Origin: Candidatus Faecousia excrementipullorum
GTDB taxonomy: Bacteria > Bacillota > Clostridia > Oscillospirales > Oscillospiraceae
Length of the DNA: 61,980 nucleotides
Direction: 5' to 3'
Assembly: GCA_018712825.1 (NCBI GenBank)
Contig: DVGG01000039.1
Coordinates: forward strand, 1 to 61,980
The notes below the pieces were generated by a model that saw only the letters and a program-made list of their open reading frames with translations, ran no database searches and was not told the origin of the DNA. Of this stretch, positions 1 to 8,116 are shown one piece after another. The number at the start of each line of letters is the position of its first letter. Position 1 is the stretch's first letter. The position numbers and the translations under genes are program-made.

Positions 1-2
1 GC

Positions 3-86
3 GTTGCGCAGCAACAATTTCCGGGCTTTTGTTGGAGGAACTGCACCTGGTTTTTCTACCAATCCTCCAAAAGGGGATGAAAGCCC
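3..86. other. Nested inverted repeats at window start
   Basis: Bases 3-15 form a short palindrome (GTTGC, GCA, GCAAC). Bases 24-30 (GGGCTTT) can pair with 80-86 (AAAGCCC), and inside them 32-39 (TTGGAGGA) pairs with 63-70 (TCCTCCAA), so 24-86 could fold as a long two-part stem. No reading frame of convincing quality covers 1-130. It may be the tail of a structured RNA or a small palindromic repeat whose remainder lies left of the window. I do not recognise the family. Confidence 0.3.
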
Positions 87-130
87 ATTTCCTTTTGCTT
101 TTGCCGGTTTGGGACTTTATTGACAGTCTG

Positions 131-171
131 AAAGCCCTTCAGAAACCAAATGGTGTCTGAAGGGCTTTTTT
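131..171. terminator. Intrinsic terminator downstream of araR
   Basis: AAAGCCCTTCAG (131-142) pairs with CTGAAGGGCTTTTTT (157-171). A T-run follows on the plus strand and an A/T-run flanks it on the other side, so it can stop transcription in both directions. The araR stop codon (170-172) touches its edge. Confidence 0.8.
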
Positions 172-1246
172 AGGAGCTTTCCCGCTCCACCAGCTCCCAG
201 GGAACGAACTGGGACTGGCAGCTTCCGTTTTCCATCTGGGCCAGAAGCTGCTGGGCGGCAATGTGCCCCACATTCTTCTCCCCGTGGGACAATGAGGTGA
301 TGGGGACGGGAGCCAGGCGGCTGTAGGTGCTGTTGTCAAAGCTCACAACAGCCATCTGCTGGGGGACCTTCACCTGCTGCAGGCGCAGGGTGTTGATGAG
401 GGAGGCGGCAATCTCGTCGTTGTAGCAGATCACGGCGCTGCACTCCGGGGGCAGCTCCCGGCCCAGGTTGATGGGCGTCTGGGAGTCGGAGGGGAAGAGG
501 GCGTGCTTGTTCTCGGTGTTGTACCAGAAAATGTACCGGTCGTCCACGGGAATCCCGGCGTCCCGCAGGGCGGCGGTGTAGCCGGCATACCGTTCCGGTC
601 CCTGAATGTCGTCGGATTTGAAGATGCCGGCGATGTGCCGGTGTCCCTTCCCCAGCAGATACTCCGTCAGCATCCGTCCGCCGCCGGCGTTGTCATCCAG
701 CACAAAGGGGGCGCCGGGAAGCTGGGCGTAGGCACCATGGAAGAATACAATGGGGATTCCCTTGGCCATAAGCTGCTGATACAGGTCCAGATTGGGATTG
801 GGCAGGGCGGACTTGGTGCCCTCCACCAGAATCCCGTCCACCGGCATGGACAAAAGGGTCTGCAAGATCTTCCGCTCGTTGGCCACCTGGTTCTGGGTGG
901 CAAAGAGGGAGGGGGTGCAGTTGTTCCGGGAGAGAACGGTCTCCATTTCCCGGAGCACACCGGGAAAGATGTAGTCACTGATATAGGTGGCGATGATGGC
1001 CACGGAGCGGTAGGGAGAGGGCTCGGTTCTGGTGTTGCGGACAATGTGGGAGCCGCTGCCCTGGCGCTTTTCAATCAGGCCCGCTTTTGCCAGAAGGGCA
1101 AGGGCCTGGCGGACAGTCTGGCGGCTGACCGCATATTGGTTTGCAATGACAAATTCCGTGGGCAGAGTGCGGCTGCTGGCATACTTCCCATGAAGAATGT
1201 GGAAGCGCAGGTCATCTGCCACAGATTGGTACTTGGGTACAGCCAT
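170..1246 (-). CDS. araR: AraR, arabinose operon repressor (GntR/LacI hybrid)
   Basis: A 358-residue repressor. Residues 1-70 are a GntR-type winged helix (the stretch around SRQTVRQALALLAKAGLI and the wing RQGSGSHI). Residues 80-350 are a LacI/periplasmic-binding-type effector domain (LLGKGHRHIAGIF, CYNDEIAASL, VVSFDNS). This architecture is characteristic of AraR, which binds L-arabinose and releases operators of arabinose genes. The start ATG follows an AGGAGG. It is transcribed away from the transporter-araA-araD genes, and a probable AraR operator lies at 1321-1336 beside its promoter, so autoregulation is likely. Length and domains are complete. The ligand is inferred from context with araA and araD. 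Confidence 0.9.
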   Translation of the reverse strand: MAVPKYQSVADDLRFHILHGKYASSRTLPTEFVIANQYAVSRQTVRQALALLAKAGLIEKRQGSGSHIVRNTRTEPSPYRSVAIIATYISDYIFPGVLREMETVLSRNNCTPSLFATQNQVANERKILQTLLSMPVDGILVEGTKSALPNPNLDLYQQLMAKGIPIVFFHGAYAQLPGAPFVLDDNAGGGRMLTEYLLGKGHRHIAGIFKSDDIQGPERYAGYTAALRDAGIPVDDRYIFWYNTENKHALFPSDSQTPINLGRELPPECSAVICYNDEIAASLINTLRLQQVKVPQQMAVVSFDNSTYSRLAPVPITSLSHGEKNVGHIAAQQLLAQMENGSCQSQFVPWELVERESS

Positions 1247-1279
1247 ATTTGTCCTCCTTTTTTGAGATTCGTTATATTA

Positions 1280-1307
1280 AGTATAGTACAAAAAACGGAA
1301 AAATCAA
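1280..1307 (-). promoter_or_regulatory. Probable araR promoter
   Basis: On the minus strand TTGATT (1302-1307) and TATACT (1280-1285) are separated by 16 bases, a good sigma-A type promoter 34 bases upstream of araR. A TTTTTGTAC half-site resembling half of an AraR operator lies in the spacer. Confidence 0.55.
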
Positions 1308-1320
1308 TATGTGCGGAAAA

Positions 1321-1336
1321 ATTTGTACGTATTATT
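1321..1336. promoter_or_regulatory. Candidate AraR operator
   Basis: ATTTGTACGTATTATT is an imperfect palindrome around ACGT. From memory it is very close to the AraR operator of Bacillus subtilis (ATTTGTACGTACAAAT-like). It lies just upstream of the araR -35 box and about 300 bases before the transporter promoter. Confidence 0.6.
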
Positions 1337-1636
1337 TTGGAGGAGCGAAGCGGACAATGTCTTTTGAACACGCTGACGCTCTTGAATTTTCCATAAAAAA
1401 CACCAGAGAAATCCATGGAATAATTCTGCGATTGTGCAATTTGATTGGGCGCAATCGGGGGAACGGATTAAATTAAATACAAATAATAAAGCAAAAAATG
1501 TTTGGATAATTGCGTAAATTGTGTTAAATTTTGATTTATTTCTGGTTTTTTATGGATTTTTAATAAATTAGAAAAAATTGCACAAAGAATTTGTCTTGTT
1601 TAACATATAGAAAACGGATAGAAGCCGTATAAATTA

Positions 1637-1665
1637 TTGACACCCCACAAAAAGCAAAGTATACT
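1637..1665 (+). promoter_or_regulatory. Promoter of the arabinose transporter operon
   Basis: TTGACA (1637-1642), 17 bases, TATACT (1660-1665): near-perfect sigma-A consensus. Transcription would begin near 1672, giving a leader of about 65 bases before the binding-protein gene. Confidence 0.8.
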
Positions 1666-1736
1666 AAAGACAAGTTAAGCGGCCGGACGACAAAGAACCG
1701 GACGCTGACAAATCAAAGAAGATAGGAGTTTTCAAA

Positions 1737-2717
1737 ATGAAGAAGTTACTTGCACTGGTACTGGCGCTTTGCATGGTTCTGGCCATGGCAGCCTGCGCCC
1801 CCGAGGAAGAGGCCCAGCAGGGCGGCGATGAGGGCGGCCTGATCAAGGTCGGCATCATCAACAACGACCCCAACGAGTCCGGCTACCGTACCGCCAACGT
1901 GGAAGACATGAAGCGTGTGTTCTGCGAGGAGAACGGCTATGAGCCCTCTTTCTACTACTCCATGAAGAACGACGAGCAGATTGCTGCCGCTCAGAACTTC
2001 ATCCAGGCTGGCGTTGACTACCTGCTGATTTCCGCTGCTGACGTTTCCGGCTGGGACACCGTGCTGAAGGACGCTCAGACCGCCGGCATCCAGGTCATCC
2101 TGTACGACCGCACCATCAACGCTGATGAGAGCCTGTACGTGGCTTCCGTGGTTTCCGACATGGCTAAGGAAGGCGAGACCGCTGTGACCTGGCTGGAGTC
2201 TCAGGGCCTGGACAGCTACAAGATCATCCACATTCAGGGCGTTATGGGCTCTGCCGCTCAGGTAGGCCGTACCGGCGCTCTGGACGAGAAGGTTGCTTCC
2301 GACGAGAACTGGACTCTGGTAACCCAGCAGACTGCTAACTGGGACGAAGAGACCGCCAAGCAGATTGTTGAGTCCATCATCGCTTCCGGTGAGGAGTTCA
2401 ACGTCATCTACGCTGAGAACGACAACATGGCTCGTGGCGCTGTGTCCGCTCTGGACGATGCCGGCATCTCCCACGGCGTGGACGGCGACGTGATCATCAT
2501 GGGCTTTGACTGCAACAAGTGGGCTCTGGAAGAAGTGCTGAAGGGCACCTGGAACTATGACGGCCAGTGCAACCCCTTCCAGGCTGACTACATCGACGAG
2601 ATCATCCAGAAGCTGCAAGCCGGCGAGACCATCACCGAGAAGGTGATCTACCTGGAGGAGAAGGGCTTCGACGCCAAGACCATCACCCAGGAAGACGTGG
2701 ACAACTACGGCATCTGA
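1737..2717 (+). CDS. Sugar ABC transporter substrate-binding lipoprotein
   Basis: 326 residues. A lipoprotein signal peptide ends in a lipobox (AMAAC, Cys near residue 21), followed by an acidic linker and a type-1 periplasmic-binding fold (KVGIINNDPNESGYR, NFIQAGVDYLLISAADVSGWD, VIYAENDNMARGAVSALDDAG). The profile matches the YtfQ family, which binds furanose sugars such as galactofuranose; the homologous AraU of Shewanella serves arabinose. It is the first gene of a transporter operon next to araR, so L-arabinose is the likely ligand (inference). AGGAG at 1724-1728 sets the start. The protein should be anchored to the outer face of the membrane. Confidence 0.85.
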   Translation: MKKLLALVLALCMVLAMAACAPEEEAQQGGDEGGLIKVGIINNDPNESGYRTANVEDMKRVFCEENGYEPSFYYSMKNDEQIAAAQNFIQAGVDYLLISAADVSGWDTVLKDAQTAGIQVILYDRTINADESLYVASVVSDMAKEGETAVTWLESQGLDSYKIIHIQGVMGSAAQVGRTGALDEKVASDENWTLVTQQTANWDEETAKQIVESIIASGEEFNVIYAENDNMARGAVSALDDAGISHGVDGDVIIMGFDCNKWALEEVLKGTWNYDGQCNPFQADYIDEIIQKLQAGETITEKVIYLEEKGFDAKTITQEDVDNYGI

Positions 2718-2847
2718 TATAGGGAATACATATTCCGCAGTTTATTCGGTAACACCATTCGGGCACGCGGTTCGGCCTTACGGGCCGTGCTGCGTGCCCG
2801 ATTCCATGAAAATCCAACGAAACCCCATTGAATGGAGGCGAACAACC

Positions 2848-4359
2848 ATGCAGGACAACGCAGTTTTGGAACTACGCGGAATCTGCAAATACTTCCCCGG
2901 CGTCAAGGCTCTGGAGAATGTGGACTTCACCCTTCGGGAGGGTGAAATTCATGCCCTCATGGGTGAAAACGGTGCCGGTAAATCCACCTTGATCAAGGTG
3001 CTCACCGGTGTCTACGAAAAGGACGGCGGCGAAATTTACATCAAGGGCCACGAAAAGGCAGTGGCCATCCGCTCCCCCCAGGATGCCCAGAATGCAGGCA
3101 TCAGCACGGTTTATCAGGAAATTACCCTCTGCCCCAACCTGACGGTGGCGGAGAATATGTATATCGGCAGAACCAAGGGCATGGGCACCAACTGGAGAAA
3201 GATGAATAAGGGAGCAGAGAAGCTCCTGAAGAATCTGGGTATCCCTGCCAAGCCCACCCAGCAGCTGGGCACCTGCTCCATCGCCGTGCAGCAGATGGTG
3301 GCTATCGCCCGGGCTGTGGATATGGAGTGTAAGGTTCTGATTCTGGACGAGCCCACCTCCTCCCTGGACGAGGGCGAAGTGGCCAAGCTCTTCAAGCTCA
3401 TGCGGGAGCTGCAGGCCAAGGGCGTAGGCATTATCTTTGTTACCCACTTCCTGGATCAGGTGTACGAGGTCTGCGACCGGATTACGGTGCTGCGGGACGG
3501 CCACCTGGAAGGCGAGTACCCCATCGGACAGCTGCCCCGGGTGGAGCTGGTGTCCAAGATGCTGGGTAAGGAGCTGGACGATATGGCATCCATCCGTACC
3601 AGCGATACCGTTGGCATGAGCCAGGGCGGCACCCCCGTGCTGGAGGCCCAGGGCCTTGCCAGTGCAGAGGGTATCAAGCCCTTTGACTTTGCTATCCACA
3701 AGGGCGAGGTCAACGGCTTTACGGGCCTGCTGGGCTCCGGCCGAAGCGAAAGCGTCCGGGCCATCTTCGGCGCTGACCGGGTTACCGGCGGCAAGGTGAT
3801 GATGGACGGCAAGCCTGTGAAGATCCGCAAGCCCCTGGATGCCATGAAGCTGGGCATTGGCTATCTGCCGGAGGACCGGAAGCGGGACGGCATTGTGGGC
3901 GACCTGTCTGTCCGGGATAACATCATCCTGGCTTACCAGGTGATGCGGGGCTTCTTCCATCCCATCCCCCGGGCTCAGGCAGAGAAGTATGCGGACGAAT
4001 ACATCCGTCTGCTGGAAATCAAGACCGCTTCCTCCGAGACCCCCATCAAGCAGCTCTCCGGCGGTAACCAGCAGAAGGTGATTCTGGCCCGGTGGCTGCT
4101 CACCGACCCCAAGTACCTGATTCTGGACGAGCCCACCCGTGGTATCGATGTGGGTACCAAGACGGAAATTCAGAAGCTGGTGCTTCATCTGGCAGAGGAC
4201 GGCAAGAGCGTGACCTTCATTTCCTCCGAGCTGGACGAGATGCTCCGTACCTGTACCCGGCTGCTGGTTATGCGTGACCGGAAGATGGTTGGGGAGCTGA
4301 CCGGCGAGGATTTGAACCAGACCAAGATTATGGCAACCATTGCCGGAGGTGAGAACTGA
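2848..4359 (+). CDS. Sugar ABC transporter ATPase (two ABC domains)
   Basis: 503 residues starting at the ATG 9 bases after GGAGG (2834-2838); an in-frame upstream ATG at 2794 has no ribosome site. The first ABC domain has a canonical Walker A (GENGAGKST) and Walker B (LILDEPTSSLD). Its signature motif is degenerate. The second domain has a degenerate Walker A (GLLGSGRSES) but an intact signature (LSGGNQQKV) and Walker B (LILDEPTRGID). This layout is typical of monosaccharide importers of the RbsA/XylG/YtfR type. It would energise the two permeases that follow. Its stop is one base before the next start, so translation is probably coupled. Confidence 0.9.
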   Translation: MQDNAVLELRGICKYFPGVKALENVDFTLREGEIHALMGENGAGKSTLIKVLTGVYEKDGGEIYIKGHEKAVAIRSPQDAQNAGISTVYQEITLCPNLTVAENMYIGRTKGMGTNWRKMNKGAEKLLKNLGIPAKPTQQLGTCSIAVQQMVAIARAVDMECKVLILDEPTSSLDEGEVAKLFKLMRELQAKGVGIIFVTHFLDQVYEVCDRITVLRDGHLEGEYPIGQLPRVELVSKMLGKELDDMASIRTSDTVGMSQGGTPVLEAQGLASAEGIKPFDFAIHKGEVNGFTGLLGSGRSESVRAIFGADRVTGGKVMMDGKPVKIRKPLDAMKLGIGYLPEDRKRDGIVGDLSVRDNIILAYQVMRGFFHPIPRAQAEKYADEYIRLLEIKTASSETPIKQLSGGNQQKVILARWLLTDPKYLILDEPTRGIDVGTKTEIQKLVLHLAEDGKSVTFISSELDEMLRTCTRLLVMRDRKMVGELTGEDLNQTKIMATIAGGEN

Positions 4360-4360
4360 T

Positions 4361-5443
4361 ATGACAAAGCTCCAAAATCCCATTAAAGAGGCTCACGAGC
4401 CCCTGCTGAAGCGGGTGGTGCGCAGTCAGATTTTCATTCCCGTTGTGGCATTGGCCCTGCTGGTAATCTTCAATCTGATTATGGACCCCTCCTTCTTCTC
4501 CATTACCCTGAAGCAGAACAATGACGGCGATCCGGTTCTCTCCGGTAACCTCATTACCATTTTGAACAATGCTTCCGAGCTGGTGATTCTGGCCATCGGT
4601 ATGACCCTGGTCACCGCAGCTTCCGGCGGACAGGATATTTCCGTGGGCGCTACCATCGCCGTGGCCGGCTCCGTGATGCTCCGGCTCCTGTGCGGCACCG
4701 ATGCCCGGGCCGATACCATGGAGACCTCTCTGATTCTGGCCTTCGTGGTGGGCTGCCTGGCCTCCATGCTCTGCGGCGCCTTCAACGGCACCCTGGTTGC
4801 CTACTTCAAGATTCAGCCCATGGTGGCAACCCTCATTATGTATACCGCCGGCCGTTCCATCGCAGCCTGGGTCAACGGCAACAAGCTGCCGGTGCTCAAC
4901 GACCCCACCTTCGCTGTGTTCGGCGGCTTCATCCCCGGCATTCCCATTCCCACCCCGGTATTCATCGCCATCGCCTGCATGATTATCATTGCCCTGGTGA
5001 TGAAGTTTACCACCCTGCGGCTGTATACCCAGTCTGTGGGCATCAACAGCTACTCCTCCCGGCTCAATGGTCTGAACCCTGCTTTTGTTAAGTTCCTGAC
5101 CTATGTGATTCTGGGCCTGTGCGTGGGTGTGGCAGCCCTGATCAAGGTCAGCCGCTCCGCCATCAACTACTCCACCATCGCCAAGGACATCGAAATGGAC
5201 GCCATTCTGGCGGTGGCTCTGGGCGGCAACGCCCTCAGCGGCGGCAAGTTCAGCATGACCGGCTCCATCATCGGTGCCTACGTCATTCAGTTCCTGACAA
5301 CCACCCTGTTCAACTTCAAGGTGCCTTCCGACGCCCTGCCTGCCTACAAGGCCGTGGTGGTCATCATCCTGGTGGTCATCAGTGCTCCGGTGTTCCGGGA
5401 TAAGGTATCCAAAATGTGGAAAGCAGTAAAGGGAGGGAAGTAA
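4361..5443 (+). CDS. Sugar ABC transporter permease (YtfT type)
   Basis: 360-residue polytopic membrane protein of the AraH/RbsC family. The ATG at 4361 follows GGAGG (4345-4349) and comes one base after the ATPase stop. A cytoplasmic N-terminus (about 25 residues) is followed by about eight hydrophobic segments. Family motifs include ASGGQDISVGATIAVAG (residues about 87-103) and the late ALGGNALSGGKFSMTGS block. Together with the next gene it probably forms a heterodimeric pore, as in YtfT-YjfF. Confidence 0.88.
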   Translation: MTKLQNPIKEAHEPLLKRVVRSQIFIPVVALALLVIFNLIMDPSFFSITLKQNNDGDPVLSGNLITILNNASELVILAIGMTLVTAASGGQDISVGATIAVAGSVMLRLLCGTDARADTMETSLILAFVVGCLASMLCGAFNGTLVAYFKIQPMVATLIMYTAGRSIAAWVNGNKLPVLNDPTFAVFGGFIPGIPIPTPVFIAIACMIIIALVMKFTTLRLYTQSVGINSYSSRLNGLNPAFVKFLTYVILGLCVGVAALIKVSRSAINYSTIAKDIEMDAILAVALGGNALSGGKFSMTGSIIGAYVIQFLTTTLFNFKVPSDALPAYKAVVVIILVVISAPVFRDKVSKMWKAVKGGK

Positions 5444-5444
5444 G

Positions 5445-6497
5445 ATGAATGTGACTGTAAAGAAGGGCAGATTGACCAAGCTGTCCGGTCTGTCCAATCT
5501 CTCCGATACCAACCTGCTGCTGACCATCACCATCGGCGTTTTCCTGCTGATGTATGTCTGTGCAGTGGTATTTTTGGGCTCCAGCTTCCTGAAGCCTCAG
5601 ACCTTCTTCAATTTGCTCAATGAAAATGCTGCCCTTATTATCCTCTCCTGCGGCATGAGCCTGGTTATGATTACCGGCGGCATTGATATTTCCGTGGGCG
5701 GCATGACCGCTCTGGTAGCCATGAGCTGCGCCGTGAACCTGGACTACGGCGGAGGCTCCGTGGGTACCGCAATCCTGCTGGCTCTGGGCATCGGCCTGGC
5801 CTTCGGCCTGGTGCAGGGCTTCCTGGTGGCCTACCTGGACATCCAGCCCTTCATCGTGTCCCTGGCAGGTATGTTCTTCGCCAGAGGCATGACCACCATT
5901 GTAAACGCCTCCCAGTTCAACGTGCAGAACGAGGCTTTCCAGGCCTTCAAGTCCATCCGGATTTATGTCCCCGGCATGGGTGCCTACAACCGGCTGGGTG
6001 TCTACGTGCCGGCCTACATTGAGCCCGGCGTGGTAGTGGCCCTGGCAGTGGTCATTCTCCTGTTTGTTCTTCTCCGGTGGAGCAAGCTGGGCCGCAGCTT
6101 CTATGCCATCGGCGGCAATGCCCAGAGCGCCAATATGCTGGGCATCAACGTGAAGCGCACCAAGTTCCTGGCCCACCTGCTGTGCAGCGTGCTGGCAGGC
6201 ATCGGCGGCTTCGTGTATTTCCTCCATGTGGGCTCCGGCTCTCCCTCTCACGCCAGCGGCGCTGAGATGAACGCCATCGCCTCCTCCATCATCGGCGGCA
6301 CCCTGCTGACCGGTGGTGTGGGCAACATCGTCGGCACCTTCTTCGGCGTGCTGTCCCTGGGCACCATCAAGAACATTGTTTCTTCCCTGGGCCTGGACGA
6401 CGCCTGGTGGACCAACATCACCGTGGCAGCCATGATCTGCCTGTTCCTGGTGATTCAGAGCGTGGTCCTTATGCGTAAGAATAAGGCAAAGCAGTAA
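5445..6497 (+). CDS. Sugar ABC transporter permease (YjfF type)
   Basis: 350-residue permease of the same family as its upstream neighbour. The ATG at 5445 overlaps the GGGAGG-containing end of the previous gene and follows its TAA by one base. ITGGIDISVGGMTALVA and IGGNAQSANMLGINVKR are classic motifs of this family. Two different permease genes behind one ATPase is the YtfQRT-YjfF (or AraUVWZ) arrangement. The substrate is inferred as L-arabinose from the linked araR, kinase, araA and araD. Confidence 0.88.
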   Translation: MNVTVKKGRLTKLSGLSNLSDTNLLLTITIGVFLLMYVCAVVFLGSSFLKPQTFFNLLNENAALIILSCGMSLVMITGGIDISVGGMTALVAMSCAVNLDYGGGSVGTAILLALGIGLAFGLVQGFLVAYLDIQPFIVSLAGMFFARGMTTIVNASQFNVQNEAFQAFKSIRIYVPGMGAYNRLGVYVPAYIEPGVVVALAVVILLFVLLRWSKLGRSFYAIGGNAQSANMLGINVKRTKFLAHLLCSVLAGIGGFVYFLHVGSGSPSHASGAEMNAIASSIIGGTLLTGGVGNIVGTFFGVLSLGTIKNIVSSLGLDDAWWTNITVAAMICLFLVIQSVVLMRKNKAKQ

Positions 6498-6504
6498 CAA
6501 AACA

Positions 6505-6532
6505 CCCAACCGCCCCCAAGGGGGCGGTTGGG
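6505..6532. repeat. Perfect 13-bp GC hairpin between transporter and catabolic genes
   Basis: CCCAACCGCCCCC (6505-6517) and its exact complement (6520-6532) flank only two bases. No T-run follows, so a strong intrinsic terminator is unlikely. It probably marks an mRNA processing or stability site that gives transporter and enzyme genes different mRNA levels. Confidence 0.7.
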
Positions 6533-6559
6533 CAGTGAATTATCAAGGAGGTATATCCT

Positions 6560-8095
6560 GTGAACTACGAAAACACCTGCCTGGGTCTGGAGCTGGGCTC
6601 CACCCGTATCAAGGCAGTTACCATTGATGAAAACCACGTCCCCCTGTCCTCGGGAGATTACACCTGGGCTTCCAGCTACGAAAACGGCATCTGGACCTAC
6701 TCCCTGGAGGAGGTTTGGCAGGGCCTGAAAACTGCCGTCTCCGGCATTGCCAATCCCGGCAGCGTAAAGGCCATGGGCGTGTCCGCCATGATGCACGGCT
6801 ACCTGGCCTTTGACAAGGACTGGAACCTGCTGGTGCCCTTCCGTACCTGGCAGAACACCATCACCGCCCAGGCTGCCCGGGAGCTGACGGAGGCTTTCCG
6901 GTTCAATATCCCCCAGCGCTGGAGCATTGCCCACCTGTATCAGGCGGTTCTGAATCAGGAGCCCCATGTGCCTCAGATTGCCCACATCACCACCCTGGCT
7001 GGCTATGTTCACTATATGCTCACCGGCGTCAACGCCGTGGGCGTAGGCGAGGCCTCCGGTATTTTCCCCATCGACTCCGATACCAACGGCTATGACGAGG
7101 GCATGATGGTGAAGATGGAAGAAATCCTGGCAAAGTATAACCTGCCCTGGAACGTCCGGGATGTGCTTCCCGGTGTGCTGGTGGCAGGCGAGCCTGCAGG
7201 CAAGCTCACCGCGGAAGGCGCTGCTCTTCTGGGGGGCGTGCTGCCGGAGGGAATCCCCTTTGCTCCTGCTGAGGGCGACGCCGGCACCGGCATGACTGCC
7301 ACCAACGCCGTGGCTCCCAGAACCGGCAATGTGTCCGCCGGTACCTCCATCTTCTCCATGGTGGTTCTGGAAAAGCCCCTTTCCCAGGTTCACGAGGAAA
7401 TCGACCTGGTGACCACCCCCACCGGTAAGGCAGTAGCCATGGTGCACTGCAACAACTGCACCAATGACATGAACGCCTGGGTGAAGGTGCTGCGGGAGAC
7501 GGTAGAGCTGTTCGGCGGCTCCGTCACCACCAACGACCTTTACACCAAGCTGTACCAGAAGAGCCTGGAGGGCGACGTGGACTGCGGCGGTGTCACCACC
7601 TATAACTACATGGCCGGCGAAGGCGTCACCCACCTGGATGGCGGCCGTCCCATGGTAGTGCGCAAGCCTGACAGCAGCTTTACTCTGGCAAACTTCCTCC
7701 GCTCCCAGCTGTATGCCACCATGTCCACTCTGAAAATCGGCATGGACATTCTGGCGGAAGAGGGCGTGGCTATCGACAGCCTCACCGGCCACGGCGGCCT
7801 GTTCAAGACCCCGGTGGTGGGCCAGAAGTACATGGCTGCCGCCTGCAACGCCCCTGTCACCTGCATGGAAACCGCCGGCGAAGGCGGCCCCTACGGCATG
7901 GCTCTGCTGGCTGCTTATATGCTCCGCAAGGCAGAAGGGGAGACCCTGGAGCAGTATCTGAACAACCGGGTGTTTGCCGGCGCCAAGAGCGTCACATTGA
8001 CCCCGGAGCCCGAGGAAGTGGCAGGCTTTGATGCCTACCTGACCCAGTTCAAGAACGGCCTGAAAGCACAACGGGCCGCTGTGGAAACCATCTGA
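6560..8095 (+). CDS. FGGY-family carbohydrate kinase, probable L-ribulokinase
   Basis: 511 residues, GTG start after AAGGAGGT (6545-6552). The N-terminal FGGY domain begins with the ATP phosphate-binding loop [11 protein letters not shown]. The C-terminal FGGY domain has the phosphate-2 region ([13 protein letters not shown]) and the adenosine-binding end ([32 protein letters not shown]). Its place directly before araA and araD makes phosphorylation of L-ribulose the obvious role. It does not look like classical AraB and is closer to xylulokinase-like FGGY kinases; Clostridium acetobutylicum is known to use such a non-orthologous kinase (AraK). Substrate is inferred; the fold is certain. Confidence 0.82.
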   Translation: MNYENTCLGLELGSTRIKAVTIDENHVPLSSGDYTWASSYENGIWTYSLEEVWQGLKTAVSGIANPGSVKAMGVSAMMHGYLAFDKDWNLLVPFRTWQNTITAQAARELTEAFRFNIPQRWSIAHLYQAVLNQEPHVPQIAHITTLAGYVHYMLTGVNAVGVGEASGIFPIDSDTNGYDEGMMVKMEEILAKYNLPWNVRDVLPGVLVAGEPAGKLTAEGAALLGGVLPEGIPFAPAEGDAGTGMTATNAVAPRTGNVSAGTSIFSMVVLEKPLSQVHEEIDLVTTPTGKAVAMVHCNNCTNDMNAWVKVLRETVELFGGSVTTNDLYTKLYQKSLEGDVDCGGVTTYNYMAGEGVTHLDGGRPMVVRKPDSSFTLANFLRSQLYATMSTLKIGMDILAEEGVAIDSLTGHGGLFKTPVVGQKYMAAACNAPVTCMETAGEGGPYGMALLAAYMLRKAEGETLEQYLNNRVFAGAKSVTLTPEPEEVAGFDAYLTQFKNGLKAQRAAVETI

Positions 8096-8116
8096 TAAAA
8101 AAGGAGTATGCAAACA

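Larger units (their letters stand above)
1247..1736. promoter_or_regulatory. AT-rich divergent control region araR / transporter operon
   Basis: This 490-base gap without a convincing gene separates araR from the transporter genes and is far more AT-rich than its surroundings. It holds the araR promoter (1280-1307), an AraR-like operator (1321-1336) and a near-consensus forward promoter (1637-1665). The middle part (about 1340-1630) shows no clear gene or hairpin. The wide separation of operator and forward promoter leaves room for DNA looping or a second, weaker operator. Confidence 0.6.

Noticed and set aside
2794-2847. Upstream in-frame ATG (2794) as start of the ABC ATPase
   Set aside because: No ribosome site before it, whereas ATG 2848 follows GGAGG at the right distance and matches the family N-terminus.
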